Origin: Penicillus capitatus
Taxonomy: Eukaryota > Chlorophyta
Assembly (NCBI GenBank): GCA_965649825.1
Contig: OZ287709.1
Coordinates: 124,001-188,000 of the forward strand
DNA length: 64,000 nt
Direction of reading: 5' to 3'
Below, in pieces: positions 52,501 through 63,320 of the stretch. A program made the translations under genes and the position numbers. Position 1 is the stretch's first letter, and each line of letters opens with the position of its first letter. The notes under the pieces were generated by a model. It was not told where the DNA came from. It saw nothing but the letters and a program-made list of their open reading frames with translations, and ran no database searches.

Positions 52501-54255
52501 ACCATCAAAACGACCGAAGTTGATTTTCTCGGTCACCATTTCGACGCTGAAGGAATCGAGTTGTCTTCGGGACTCATCACAAAACTGAACGAGCTGATCA
52601 TGCCGCGTAACAAACAACAGCTGCGCTCATTCTTCGGCCTTTGCATTCAGCTAGAGAAATTCGCGTGGAAACTCAGAGATTCGACGGCAAAGCTGGAACC
52701 CTGGCTGAAAAAAGCTCCGAGAGAATTTGAAGGATCCGAATTCAGGGAGATGTGGAACCAAGTGATCAGAGAGGTTTCAGAACGCATTGTGAAGCTGGGG
52801 TATCCAAGCGAAGACGAAGATCTCGAGGTTGCAGTCGACGCATCAGGAGACGGAATTGGAGCGGTTTTGATGAGTGGCGGACGGCCCATTGCCTTTTTTA
52901 GCCGAAGAACTACCAAGCAATGGAGGCACAGCTCAGATTCAGAAATTGACGGAGTATTGAAGGCTCTCCAAGCGTTTCAGATGTTTATCGCATGTCGGCC
53001 AGTCAAGGTACTGACTGACAATTGGTCAGCATACCGCATTGCAAATCCGCTGAACTGTGGAGCACCGGTTCTGAGGCGCATCGAAGAGATCCTTCAATTC
53101 AATCCAAATGTTGAATTCGTCGCGGGAAAAGACAACACATTCGCTGACTTCTTGAGCAGAGATTTGTACATGCTGCAGCATGGTTCAGAAGGCAAGAGTG
53201 GAGGTTGTGGCCGAGCAAACGCAGTTGATCAGGATGTCGAGAGTGATAAGCTCCTGGAGATTCACGAAGAGGCCAAGAAGATGCATGAAGAGGGCCACGC
53301 TGGCTACCGCGCCATCAGAGCAATGTTACACAGAAAGGGACTGGAATGCAAGGGAATGGCGAAGGTCATACGAGATGTCGTTGATAGCTGCGACGTGTGC
53401 AAGAGGTGGAGAAAAAGGGAGTTCAGAGAAGATTTCTCGTTCAACGAAGCCACTGAGATCTCCGCTGTCGTTGGCCTGGATTTTGTAGGGCCGTTGAAGG
53501 CTATCAGAGGACGCAAATCGAGGCATTTGGCTGTAGCTGTAGACGGGCTCAGTCGACTGATGATGGCCATCCCGGTGAAGAGTTGTTCGACTGCCGAAGC
53601 GCAAAAGGCAGTGAAGGAGTGGCAGAAGGAACACGGGAAGATAAAGTGCTTGGTCACTGATGCAGGATCGAGTTTCTCATGTCGAGACTTCAAGGACTTC
53701 TGTGACAAGCAAGGCGTCAATCACAAGATGGCAGCGCCAGGTCATCAAAGTAGTAATGGTTTGGTCGAGAGAGCAATCCAAAGCCTCATGAATCGAGTCA
53801 AGAAGGTCTGTTTTGGTAAACAGCGAACGTGGGACCGTGTTTGGAGAAACGCTGTGAAGAACTATAATGAAACACCACATGGAATTACAACATTCTCTCC
53901 AGATGAGTTACGCTATGGGGATTCTTGTGGAGCCTGGATGGATGAAGAGGAACTTCTGAAGGCAAGGAAGATCGCAGTTGCGAAGACAAGAGCCCACCGA
54001 GAAGTGTGGCAACGCGGACGGCAGAAGAATGTGAAGTCTCAACATCTGGAAGTCGGCGACAGGGTTCTCAGATATGATCCTGGAGGTGGAAAGTTAGAAC
54101 CTCAATGGTCTGGACCTTTCAATATCTTGGAGATTCCTCACCCTCGCTTATATCGTATCTCCCAAGCACCAGTCGGAAGCAGAGCAAAAGGAGTTGTTAT
54201 ACACGGTGATGATCTGATGAAGGTCACCAATGCACAGGGAAGCGTGTCGGATTGA
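49543..54255 (+). CDS. Gag-pol polyprotein of the Ty3/gypsy element
   Basis: 1570 codons from ATG 49543 (in the 5' LTR; a second ATG at 49561 spans the LTR end) to TGA 54253-54255 (in the 3' LTR). Domains: gag to about residue 400 with an N-terminal hydrophobic stretch; CCHC knuckle C406-x2-C409-x4-H414-x4-C419; aspartic protease D479-T-G; RT with first Asp about 883 and YVDD 950-953; RNase H D1099, E1134, D1159; integrase HHCC H1248, H1252, C1283, C1286; catalytic D1313, D1373, E1409 (35 residues between the last two); then a GPF-like C-terminal module (QWSGPFNILE about 1525). No frameshift separates gag and pol. No chromodomain was recognised. All catalytic residues are present. Confidence 0.95.
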   Translation: MREFFDMVSERVRRVYLISVYYFWCYVISKWTLQVLEIEIRGPRLEEFFHDKDSCDVCASRFACLMDDLRRRIGMVVTMATEAWMRNGASWLELIFWIQITVLAWKVTCFVWRCTDVGFTAAVEEVMDGWNRNVANFTDGLRGAFVRATVRPVRSVNAVQDTTVSLPPANANPRPSSAFHGVKLDRWNRDWHERIFRTLEFECPDVCVRVRTLTAVFDPKSVFGESMLEIIRSGCLEYLPTQELPENEFGLEDDMRRNLRKMWSELKALFERMCLEDDAESDQIKTLSRVTKMHDETRLAFAYRFRTVLRLRCTNVQEKTGLEMILNQLDRPFHEFLRTQHFREGLTMEAVIMAAKQFEQWDPKLATGLPHSDSQRTSSAGVANQGSVLVTKRNDQNHRKVWQVRCQICDKLGHNAKSCNKRKELNYPSVLAGDGNGMNHEQSDVVMPKGGEGQSLLLHLSTSVWSATEDKQKIRFLIDTGASVNLLPTRLVKKHAWALNDSEKIHVLSYTGQRDESQGTVCLNVILGDVTKELVFHVVSVAKEPILGLDGLSALGAVIDCEAKSIRMPSGRSIMCSEVHEAQRIHQCKVFMSKEAAEQSQRTENEKATQDKLSMVEDEDRGVLPFRKGNLVYCPSGRSLVLSPQEMTLVQLPYHVDTHDIILASSGNTGSNIAVIGSAKQRRRALKYHAINLGKRPEHVGSKNGLACFEVQPDQQVEYRKIDGTVVMIQENRKGDSECVSATCCSMRPADEENDEVRKWQREFPDVLTLKMGKTTHYEVDDSMIKTDVEWGKLKPRAYSAAENRTLAPLVQELLDLDVIEKVRKRPEVSTPMLVVAKKDGKMRLVHDFRLLNSVTSMMQNVAMDRMKILASVRKQEVWTSLDLQKGFMQVPLHEEVRGVFGFEFDGCWMQFKRCPFGWVNSMQHFCTAMRMTLQEARMEMPKGITLESYVDDILLGTSTAVHDDALRILFQWLRQHGWTVNPSKATIKTTEVDFLGHHFDAEGIELSSGLITKLNELIMPRNKQQLRSFFGLCIQLEKFAWKLRDSTAKLEPWLKKAPREFEGSEFREMWNQVIREVSERIVKLGYPSEDEDLEVAVDASGDGIGAVLMSGGRPIAFFSRRTTKQWRHSSDSEIDGVLKALQAFQMFIACRPVKVLTDNWSAYRIANPLNCGAPVLRRIEEILQFNPNVEFVAGKDNTFADFLSRDLYMLQHGSEGKSGGCGRANAVDQDVESDKLLEIHEEAKKMHEEGHAGYRAIRAMLHRKGLECKGMAKVIRDVVDSCDVCKRWRKREFREDFSFNEATEISAVVGLDFVGPLKAIRGRKSRHLAVAVDGLSRLMMAIPVKSCSTAEAQKAVKEWQKEHGKIKCLVTDAGSSFSCRDFKDFCDKQGVNHKMAAPGHQSSNGLVERAIQSLMNRVKKVCFGKQRTWDRVWRNAVKNYNETPHGITTFSPDELRYGDSCGAWMDEEELLKARKIAVAKTRAHREVWQRGRQKNVKSQHLEVGDRVLRYDPGGGKLEPQWSGPFNILEIPHPRLYRISQAPVGSRAKGVVIHGDDLMKVTNAQGSVSD
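49562..49579 (+). other. Putative primer-binding site
   Basis: TGGTTTCGGAGCGAGTTC begins directly after the 5' LTR; TGG pairs with the CCA end of a tRNA 3' terminus. It lies inside the coding frame. The tRNA species cannot be named without the organism's tRNA set. Confidence 0.6.
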
Positions 54256-54354
54256 TGGGCGATTTTAGAAATGATGGGACATCTTGCCTGACAGGACATG
54301 AACAGGGCCTGTGTTTGACTTTTTAAGAACAGAGCATGCGTGAGTTTTTTGACA
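54245..54354 (+). repeat. 3' LTR
   Basis: 110 bp, identical to 49452-49561 as read. The gag-pol stop codon lies 9-11 nt inside it. The bases just upstream (CACAGGGAAGCG) are purine-rich and would be the polypurine tract, though short and interrupted. Confidence 0.93.
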
Positions 54355-54359
54355 CATGG
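54355..54359. other. Target-site duplication, right (CATGG)
   Basis: Copy of the left CATGG. In the host gene (minus strand) it reads CCATG and contributes to the codons for Thr-Met. Confidence 0.9.
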
Positions 54360-55635
54360 TCTTGCGTTGAAACTTATCAAAGAGACCAACCGAAATGAAG
54401 CTGCTGATGATGCTGCTCGCACCGTAAAGGGCGCTGCCGATGATGGCGCGATCCATTCCAGCGTTCTCGAAGATCGTCGTCGTGTAGGATGCCAGTATGT
54501 TAACGCCGCAGAGCCGGGCCACAGTCGGAACACCGATCCCCAGGATGACACAGTGACGATACTTCGGTTTGAATACCAAGATGACCTTTCTCTTGAAGGT
54601 TGTCCATGCAGTCACGAACGGAAGTCTTTTTTGAAGTGGTTTTTGAATCGGTTTTTCGTCTGTTGTAAGAGGCAATGTCCCGTTCGTTTCGCGGGGACCC
54701 TCGTTTGCTGATGAATGAGAATCTGCAGCAGCTTCGTTCTGTTCTGTCGCAGGCTGAAGCTCGATGTCTTGCTTAGATATCTTCTTGCTAAAGTCCTTTC
54801 TCACTTCTTCAATGGACTGGCGAAAGAGTGGAAATGTGAGAAATGTCAATGCACACTAAACGAAAGAATGTAAGACAAGCGCGAGACGCAACAGGTCGAT
54901 TACTTGAACAATGGGTGGCACCGAAACGCAGAGAAACATGAGTCGCCACCACTCGTATCCTCCGATCCTAAAGCTCTCATCGAACTCGTACGGAATGCCT
55001 AGCAGCAGCCCGAAGAACACGCCAATAGTCTGGGCCAACTGCGACACTGGATGAAGAAGAGTGAGATAGAATGAGAGAAGGCGTACCTGGGAGCAAGCTC
55101 CAATTTTTCCTCGTATCTCTGGAGGCGAGACTGTTGCCAGATACCTGGCCACACAGATATCAAACAAAAAATCTCTCCTGCCATGTCGTACTTTGGCGAG
55201 ACGACGAGCATGAGACCCAACGCAAATCCGGTTAGAATGCGCGCCGCGAACAACATGCTGGTAACGCATCCATCGAACGGCCCTCCCCAACAGAACTTGT
55301 GGTCTGCGGTGAGGCCGGCGATGATGTTGCCGCACGCGTACAACACGCCGATCCACAGCTGCGCGAATTTGCCGCTCGCTTTTTCGAATGGCCCAGCTAC
55401 GAGTCCGCCGAGCATGGCACCAACGTAGAAGATCGATGAGACCGCGGCACCTCCGACGTTTTTCTCGAACGTCAAATCCTCGGACAGGTTATCGAGCATC
55501 GTGTTGACGATGACGAGTGCGATGCCTGCGGGCACTGCCGCATGAAACAACCGAACATAAAACCGTCGGCAAGCCCTTACCGAAGTTAAATGAACCCAGA
55601 AGGGCGATGAGGATTGCCGTGTAGACACGCCACAT

Positions 55636-58475
55636 TTTTCTCTGCCCGGATGGATGCGCGGTCCGTGTTTGAAGTGAACTGGTCTGGTGTCCACGATGGA
55701 GTCAACTTCCGCTGATGTCGTTGCCGCCGCGGCGTATCCTTTTTTGGTCGTCATCAAGACGTCTACGGCGCAATTATCATTAAAAAAATGAGAGTCTTCG
55801 ACTAAGATCGAAAACTGCCAGCTGTCCGTTCCATGCACCTGTAGAGAACGCATATGCACACAAAGCTCCGACGAACCATCAGTAGACGCATCTGTGCAGC
55901 TCGATGTCTCGTCCACGCCGCGGAAAGCAAACTCGTTTGTCACGTCAACTATGTTCTTTCTCCATGCTGGACATTAACGTGCTGAAAGGCCACACGTGCA
56001 TAGCTGCAGTTTAAACAGGAGTGTACGAAAACCAGTGCTGGAATTCCAGCTGCCGTAATGCATTTTTGCAGCAAAAGTGTTGCGTGTGACAGGAATGAGA
56101 TCTTACCAACTTTAGTGAAATGACCCTGCGTGTTGATGCAGAGTCTTTCATTTCAGGTACTAGTGAATGGAAGACAAGAACCGTTCTACCTGTTTAATGA
56201 AAACCCAATCGCGACGACTTCGTCGACAACTTTTTTGACGACTTTGATGCCTAAGGACGTTCGTTGCTCACACGACAACTCTTGACAACTTCTGCGACAT
56301 CCGGTTCGTTTTTCCTTGTTTTAGAATTTACAACAACTCTTTTCACTTCTAGAAGCGTGTTCTTGCAGACGACAACTTCCACTTTGACGATGAGGAAGGG
56401 AGGAAGACAAGGGGAGTGACAGCGTGGATAATTAGACGCCTTTTTCTGCGAATCAACCGGATAATGATTCTTTGCATGTATTGGAAAGCAAAATGCGTTC
56501 GCAAAAGAGACCAAAGCGGGACACTAGATAGCCGCAAAGTCGTGTCAAATGTATTCCGATGCAAGTGCAAACATCCATTCCAAACGTGTTCAGGCTAAAT
56601 AATGTAATAGAGAATGCGCTTTCCAATGAGTTAAGATAAAAGGCCATGTGGGACCGAAGCGACCTTTCCTTTCATCATCTGCTTGTCCACCCAACCGAGA
56701 CTCGCAGACCTGCAGGAGACTCCAGATTTGTTAAACAAGACAGCGTGGGACTGCTGCGTCTTGAAGTATCGCTACCAGAAGGCCGCTCCGCCGGGTAGAG
56801 CAACATCGGTGATCGCAGCAGCGACCCTCGGCGGGCCTGAAAGAATCGGTTCAATGCTGAAGGTCGATCGCGATCCGCGGGGCATCGAAGCCGGGTGAAC
56901 GGCAACTACCAGACAGCGTTTCGACGCGAGGGGTGAAGCGTCGTGCGTGTCCTTGGAAGGACTCCACGCGGGGACGGGTTGAAAGCACCGCAGATATCAT
57001 GACCTGGAGTGCACCAATCGTTTTGACACCACGATCGATATCCAGGACACAGAATGGCAGAGCATTTGATCACAGGTAAACCATTTTGCGTCGACATCGA
57101 CAGTCTCGGGCGTCCTCGGACACCCTGCCAAGCAAGCCTCGTCCTACATGAGCATCTGTAGATCGAATTCCTAAGTCCGTCGATCCGCATAACGCTACTG
57201 AAACCCAGGATCTGTGCTCTCTGACATCATATGGTGTTCGAGAGTACATCTACGATTCTAGATGAACAATGGCCGTCATCACTGCAGCCACTCCGAGAGA
57301 AGAGCTCGTCGCGGTCATCGCCGTCCGATATCGACGGAAAGCGTGTGTCCCAGTGGTCCAAACTGGGCAACAGTCGAAAAAGTGCATTCCTACACAGCGA
57401 TCAAGTATAAGGGGACGGCCTATAGCACATCGTCTGCGTTTGTCGGACATCTTGTATCCACGTTCTTCCGTGTCCATCGTATTGTAGAACGCGCATTTCT
57501 TGATGTTTCAGAATCTCTGCCACTTGGTCGTCATCTTCAACACGTTGTTTACACCACATCAGCGTTAATGTGGATCACCCGTCGAGCGAGGACTTTTTAC
57601 CTGTCTCACATTCGCGCTTGTCTAAATCTCCTCTCGAATAGTGTGCACAGACAATGGCGTTGTGTCCTGTAAGATGTGTTGGGTAGCTTGGCCACTTCGC
57701 CTATCATACGTTTCTGTGTTTCGCGGTTGATGTCGTCTAGTCAGATGTCGAGATGGAAAGAGAGAAGATGGAAATGAGCAAAATGGTCAAACCGATTTGC
57801 AAGACCGTCGAATGACGCGTTATGAAACGCGTGGTGAACGAACCACCGTGCACAAGGCCGCCTATCTCGCCACCGCTAGCTGCTCCAGTTTGTGCGCGAC
57901 GCTCCCCAATTGTCTGCGTCCGATGTGCCGTCGGAGGTCATGTCTCTGACGACTTTCATTTCTTGGTCGGTTAGCTGCAAAGAAATAAAAGCCAATCTGT
58001 CGATCCTTCTGATCCCGACACTAAAGACTCTATTTCTGCACAGCTAAGCTAGCTGTGCTGCAGGCCGATGGGTCTTCATTTCTAACAGGTACAGAATCCA
58101 TCCATCTTACCATGCGCATGATCCGGCCACGACATGGGCGTCACGCTGGAGTGAGCATCTGCCCATCGGATGGACGATTTTTTCTCGTCATAGAGATGGA
58201 GCGAATGCACGCACCACTTGTCTACTTTGATTGCTTTATTACAACAGTACATATGTTCTCTTCTACTTAGAAGTCGACCATCGCGATTGTTTCCCCCTTC
58301 AAACAACCCATCGACATAAGGAACACTTCAAGAAACAGTGGCCATTGTGGATCAAAAAGATAGGTTTTGGTTGGGAGACACGACAAAACACTTAACAAGC
58401 ACAACAATTCAAAGATCGCCTTCGTTGCCAGTACTTTTTCATCCAGTACGACACGTCTTGAGACAGCGCGCGCAC
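55636..58475. other. Intergenic, no convincing gene
   Basis: About 2.8 kb. Upstream of the sugar-porter ATG an open region (55640-55940) could encode an extra N-terminal exon but is not in the same frame. Short frames at 56683-56898 (KTAWDCCVLKYRYQKAAPPG region) and 57250-57480 look vaguely coding but have no recognisable domain or closure. No RNA gene was recognised. Confidence 0.4.
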
Positions 58476-59331
58476 TTACTGACCGTGGGTCAGCCTAAGG
58501 ACGTTGTAGCTACGCGGTTCAGTGTTGCGCGAGACGAGATCAAACTTCCGCTTCGAGAATCTCAGTCCCCATTTGCGTGCCACGGGGTTCAAAATCTCAA
58601 GCAGTTCATCATCGACGACCTGAACAGCGTAGGTCGTCCGAACGTGAGAAACGGAGAAAACGAGAAATCCTTCTTCAACGCTGGCTGGATTTCGCATCGA
58701 AACGATATCCAGAAACGTAAAATGCCCCCGTTTATTCACCCACTCCATCGAGCAGAGAACGCGAGGCACGTGAATGCAGACACGTCTTCTCGAATCTGGC
58801 TTGCCATTTTCGATCGCCTTGTAGATGTAGACTGTCCATGGAAAGAAATCTCGCAGACCACACGCCTCGATTTCTTCCAAGATTTGCACGACAAGGCCTT
58901 CGGCGTAAGACTCTTTCAACTGAAAACCCACTTCCGTTGTACCCAAGCCGAGTTCTTCGAGGCACGGCAGCTGGTAGAAATCCAGATCGTGTTGCAGGGC
59001 GTCGTTGGAGACGCCAGACGGGACACAGCTGCGGTAATCGCCATCCCTGCATACGTATGAGGGTTAAAGGGTCTGTTGTATGGAGGCTGTCCAAAACGTA
59101 CCTGTAGACTTCGAGTATCCATTCGAAGGTTCTAGGACTGCGGTCGACGAAAAGCGCTTCGCCGCGTTCAACGAGTTCGGGAAACTCATGCGTCATGCGT
59201 GTTAGGAGCGAATCGGGATAGTTCTCCAGAGAATCGCTAGAGATGCGAAACACTTGACCACCGACGTCGAGGTGGACGAGCGGCTGGCGTTGCGTTTTGG
59301 ACGACGACGCGGCGAAGTGGTGGCTGTTCAT
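58476..59331 (-). CDS. KCTD-like BTB/T1 domain protein
   Basis: Exons 59331-59102 and 59046-58476 (55-nt intron) total 267 codons. The N-terminal domain is a T1/BTB_2 fold: VHLDVGGQVFRISSDSLENY, PDSLLTRM, LFVDRSPRTFEWILEVYRDG and DYRSCVPSGV, followed by DLDFYQLPCLEELGL. The remaining 150 residues are one helical/beta region with no recognised family (FFPWTVYIYKAIENGK, RTTYAVQVVDDELLEIL). There is no channel domain; soluble KCTD-like proteins act as cullin-3 adaptors or assemble as oligomers. An antisense open frame covers the same stretch and is regarded as a shadow. Confidence 0.85.
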
Positions 59332-61486
59332 GGCTTCGGAAGAAAACGTGACGTGCCTTGTCAGTAACTGTGCATAAATTAAATACTAGGCAGTTGAACG
59401 ATGCACACGAAAAGTAAACGTATCGGGCGTCATTTTGACACGTTTGAATGATGGACAGCTGAAGGGCGCGCTGTTGCTACAGATGAAGCGAAAGTCAACC
59501 GTTACGGAATACGAACGCCGTTCGGACGCCGAGGCCAGACAGCGACGCTGCGGTGCATACATTGTTATGGAGTTGTGCTGTACCAGATGGGGCTGAAACG
59601 TGCCAGCAGTCTACGCGCTTCGCTGTTCGACCTGTGCGTTTCAGTCCAACGCAATGTCGAGACTCCCACAGTCCTTTTTACTCGTTTAAGGTGCTAAACA
59701 TCAAACACAAGATAAGAGACCGTAAGCGGAGTTGTCTGAATGACCCCGCTAACATTAACAGTTTGGCGTAAGGTAACGAGACTGAAGTTGTCTTCGTTTG
59801 CGATTTTTTTTGGGTACTATCCCGTGGCCACTTTCCTATGGCCGTGATGCTAAAGAGACGGCACTTCTTCCGCAATCGCATACTCGACGATTGTTTTCCA
59901 AAGCCGCTGCTGTTTTAGCCGAACTGTCTAACACAAGAAGGCGATCTTCTATAACGTAATGAACAGTTGAGAGACATTTGTTTCGGAGCAAGGGAGTAAT
60001 GGGTGGTTTCCTTCTCACTTCTTATCGGAGACTACGTTGGATCATTCTATTCGTCAAGACATTTATCCGCCATTCTCTACAATCACTAGAAAACTTGTTA
60101 AACAAAAGAAAAACACCGATAATGTTTGTTCTCGTTTGGCTATCTCGATTTCGTTGAGGCCACTAAAATCTAAGTCTTCTCTTTCCTAGGAATGAGATTC
60201 TCTTCTCGCACTTCTGGCTCAGCTAAAGACTGTAATAAAGCAACTAGAGTTTGTCGGATAAAAGCTAAGAAGACGGAAATGCCTTACACGTAAATGGTTT
60301 GTATTTCATCACTCGACACGATTGGCATCATAAAGATCTTCTATTTCTGTTAAAACACCACAGAACTGACACCATACGTAGACTGCTTTGTTTGAAGTTG
60401 CCGAACAAGGAGAACTAGAAAAAGATCGATTCATTTTCCATGAGCGGTGTAGAAATAAAGGTTATCCGACTCTTAACCAGATCTAACGATTCATGCACTT
60501 CATATTGCTTCTAACTTCAGGATGGAAAACGAATACAGCAAGCTAAGATGGAACCAATCCGATATTTTCAGAAGTAAACACGAATGTTGTGTGAAAGCTG
60601 CGAAATCTCTGTATCTAGATTGGACTGCATAATCGCATATTGGCAAAAATTGTTTTGGTAACTTGTAGAAGAACATGTCTACTGCTGCGATAAGTTTTTT
60701 AAAATTTGAATCTTTTAATCATCGAGCACAAATGTTAACTCTAGAGTGATTTACTCGAATTGGAACTTTGTTCGGCTCTCTTTTGAATCGGCTTGCTATT
60801 CTATGTACTATAGCGTTGCAGTAATCATCACTATCCTTCTCTGTCAGCGGAAATCTCTGGCCTCGTAAACACTTGTCTACATTCCTTCATCTAAAGCTAT
60901 TACATCTTGAACCTAAGAGGACTTCGGACAGCATCATCCTGATAAGATGACTAATCATTCAACAAACTCATTGAAGTTGCCACATTTCCGTTACTTCTTA
61001 TCCTCTGACCAAAGAACCCCATTCTTAATCCAGTCGGTATTGCATGGCAATCTGTTTAACCATGAAAGTCAGAACTATAATCAAATCTGATGTCTCTTCG
61101 AATTCCAAACTGCAATACTTCTTATGAAGCCTAGATTAATAAACAGCATTAAAAATCAGTTCTCCCTTTTTTTCTCGGTTCCTTCAGAAGAATAAATCGA
61201 AGTAATGTTGATTCTATACTCCAGCTCTGTAAAGAGTGGACAATATGAAAGAACTGTTCAGCATTTGTGATCTAGATTATACAGACGCGGAACGAACGAA
61301 TGAACACTGTTCTCCCTATCTTCAGTCAGCTGCAAAGCCGAGCAAGCACGATGTGACGCAATGTGACAACAGTAAGATATCGTGGAATTGAATTGTCAAC
61401 AATAGCTCGTGTCGTTTTGATGCGGTGTCTTACCTTCCGAGCTCTCCCTCAGAAACACATCAGCCTTAAGCAGCGAACGCAGCTTC
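59332..61486. other. AT-rich gene desert
   Basis: About 2.1 kb with no recognisable frame, repeat or RNA gene. From about 59,900 to 61,300 base composition shifts clearly to A+T relative to the flanking genes and stop codons are frequent in all frames. Possible origin, matrix or regulatory sequence cannot be judged from the sequence alone. Confidence 0.5.
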
Positions 61487-63320
61487 ATGCCAGAGAATGG
61501 AGGACACGTTTTCTCAGGCGCTGCACCCGCAGCCGCATACGTCTCTGGCCAGTCAGGTCGCCATCTCACCTCTGTCGCTCCTCTTTCACGGACTTCGTTT
61601 CTCCGCAGAGCAGCTGTCTCGACAGACACAGATCTGTCCACAGAGTTCAGTAGCGATTACTCTGAATTCGTTGTCGATCTCAAGGCTCCTTATGGATTTG
61701 CCTTAGCCCCGGATCTTCTCGGCCAAGTTGCTTTTACTTCAAACCATTCCCTCTGCAATTTCTGTCGCTGTGCAGATCTACGTCGCATCCGTCGTTCCCC
61801 ATAGCTCGGCCGAAAAACAGCAAATTATGGTGCTGAGCCGTTCAATCCACATCCCTCAACACTGACACAGATCAATGGCAAAGGTGGGAGACATCTTCAA
61901 ACAGTGCACCTGTGCTCTCCAGCCTGATAAGGTCTGCGCCTACTCAGATCTGAGAAAGATCCAGTGGTCCATCAACAAAAACAAGGAACAACTACGTCTG
62001 GTTCTGAAACGGCAGCAGACGATGGGACGTATGCGATGGCATCGATGTGGCACATGTGGGTGTGTCTCCCACTCTTCCAGTTGGCTTATCTCGCCTCCGC
62101 ACTTCCCACCGATATCTAGTGGCGAATGGTGCAATAGACGAGAAGGCAAAGTCATCGTCGCCGCTTTTCATAAGGCCATCATCGAAGAGGTGAAATTGCG
62201 TGTCCTTCGCATTGTGCGTGTTTCTATTTGGGGCTTTAGGACGAGCACTGTCCGGATGAGAGTCGTCACGTTGGCAGAATGGCCAAAGCTGTGGATTTGA
62301 GATCGCGACTCCTGGATGCCCTACAGCTTCCCACACTCGTGTTGCCAAAATACTCTCTGGTACATCCATCGAGTGTGGATGAAGAAGATGTGGATGGCTG
62401 CTATGTTGACATGCTAAACGACGAAGCGCTGTCGAGTTTTGAACAGAGCCGAGTGGAAGAACAACTGAACAGCAAAAAAGTGTGACTCGTCCATACGGTT
62501 GCTGCTTATATAGATCATGGAATGTGTGTCTCCAGCTCATACCCATTCTTCCATGGCTTCAGGTGACAACGGGACGATTGGCCCAGCCAGATATTTTGGA
62601 ACTGGCCAGTCAATGTGCCCTGCAGTGTCTCCTGGAGCTACGGCTGCATCTGTGCGACAACGGTGTGGCGTTGGCTGGAGTGCCTTGTCAGAAAAACGAT
62701 CCAATTCTGGGACTGGTCATTTCTGCCGCCACTCTTCATCGACTGGTAATACGCCGAAAGGCGATGATGCGACAGGACATCCATTCCTGCAACGTGCTGC
62801 TTCACTGTGAGGAAGAAATGACAGCCGCCGTCGGGACATTGCTGGCGGCTTATTACTACTGGTTTGGAATGATCGACGTCGACGAGGCCATCAGCCTTGC
62901 CGAGATGGCCCTTACAACCACCATCTCCAAGGTGCAGAATTTTTGGAACAGAGAATGCACGTGTGGGATGGTCTGTGTCTTTAGGATCTGTTGCACGAGG
63001 CGTCTGATTTTCTGTACAGACAAGCGACAGAGAGATCGGAAACGGTTACCGTTTTGTGGCCTTATGGAGGCAACCATGTCCAGGTGGCAGGAGAATTGGT
63101 TGGAGGATGGGATCAGAGAGCGATCTTGCATCAGGCGCCATCGAATTTCTCTCCCTGTTTCAATATCCCTCCAGCTGCGCATTACCTCAGAGTCCGAGGA
63201 CTATCGTCCGGCACCTATCATTACAAATTCATTGTCGACAACCGATGGACGATCGATCGCCGAGCTCCGACAGATGCCGATCGAAGCGGCAACTGGAACA
63301 ATGTCTTGACGGTCAGGTAA
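61487..63320 (+). CDS. PDZ-domain and CBM48 (AMPK-type glycogen/starch-binding) protein, probably plastid
   Basis: Seven exons (61487-61726, 61776-61829, 61884-62059, 62120-62189, 62240-62479, 62536-62931, 62985-63320) total 504 codons. The N-terminus is a Ser/Ala/Arg-rich transit-type peptide. A PDZ-like domain follows (YSEFVVDLKAPYGFALAP, IYVASVVPHSSAEKQQIM, VGDIF). Next come a Cys-containing segment (RWHRCGTCGGEWC), helical repeats with acidic clusters, and at the end CBM48: VTVLWPYGGNHVQVAGELVG, YHYKFIVDNRWTIDRR and GNWNNVLTV. PDZ plus CBM48 recalls plant LSF1, but no dual-specificity phosphatase domain lies between. Role inferred: polyglucan-binding scaffold. The acceptor of exon 6 could be 62562 instead of 62535 (same frame). 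Confidence 0.78.

Larger units (their letters stand above)
49452..54354 (+). mobile_element. Ty3/gypsy LTR retrotransposon, complete and young
   Basis: Two 110-bp LTRs (49452-49561 and 54245-54354), beginning TGTCGG and ending TTGACA, appear identical base for base. Target duplication CATGG flanks the element. The internal region is filled by one uninterrupted 1570-codon gag-pol frame with the order gag, CCHC, protease, RT, RNase H, integrase (integrase last = Ty3/gypsy order). Identical LTRs and an intact frame indicate recent insertion. It lies antisense to the sugar-porter gene it interrupts. At 4903 bp with 110-bp LTRs it is small for the class. Confidence 0.95.
49045..55635 (-). pseudogene. 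Sugar-porter (MFS SP family) gene split by an LTR retrotransposon
   Basis: Exons 55635-55581, 55534-55192, 55144-55087, 55038-54904 and 54855-54355 (introns 46, 47, 48 and 48 nt), then after the inserted element 49446-49045. Counting the CATGG target once, the pieces total exactly 498 codons, so the pre-insertion allele was intact. Features: 12 TM plan, GAMLGGLVAGPFE, SPKYLATVSPPEIRGKIGA and the ERGKIGA-type loop, a long acidic central loop, APEVVPSEIAG (a PESPR-like position) and a C-terminal KGRELSDIANE. Known role of the family: hexose or polyol:H+ symport. Insertion falls at the K-T-M|A-Y boundary in the second half, removing the last TMs, so this copy should be non-functional unless the element is spliced out. 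Confidence 0.85.

Noticed and set aside
58338-59060. 240-codon plus-strand frame opposite the KCTD-like gene
   Set aside because: It is antisense to a clear BTB/T1 coding sequence; residues show no domain and the frame follows codon structure of the real gene.
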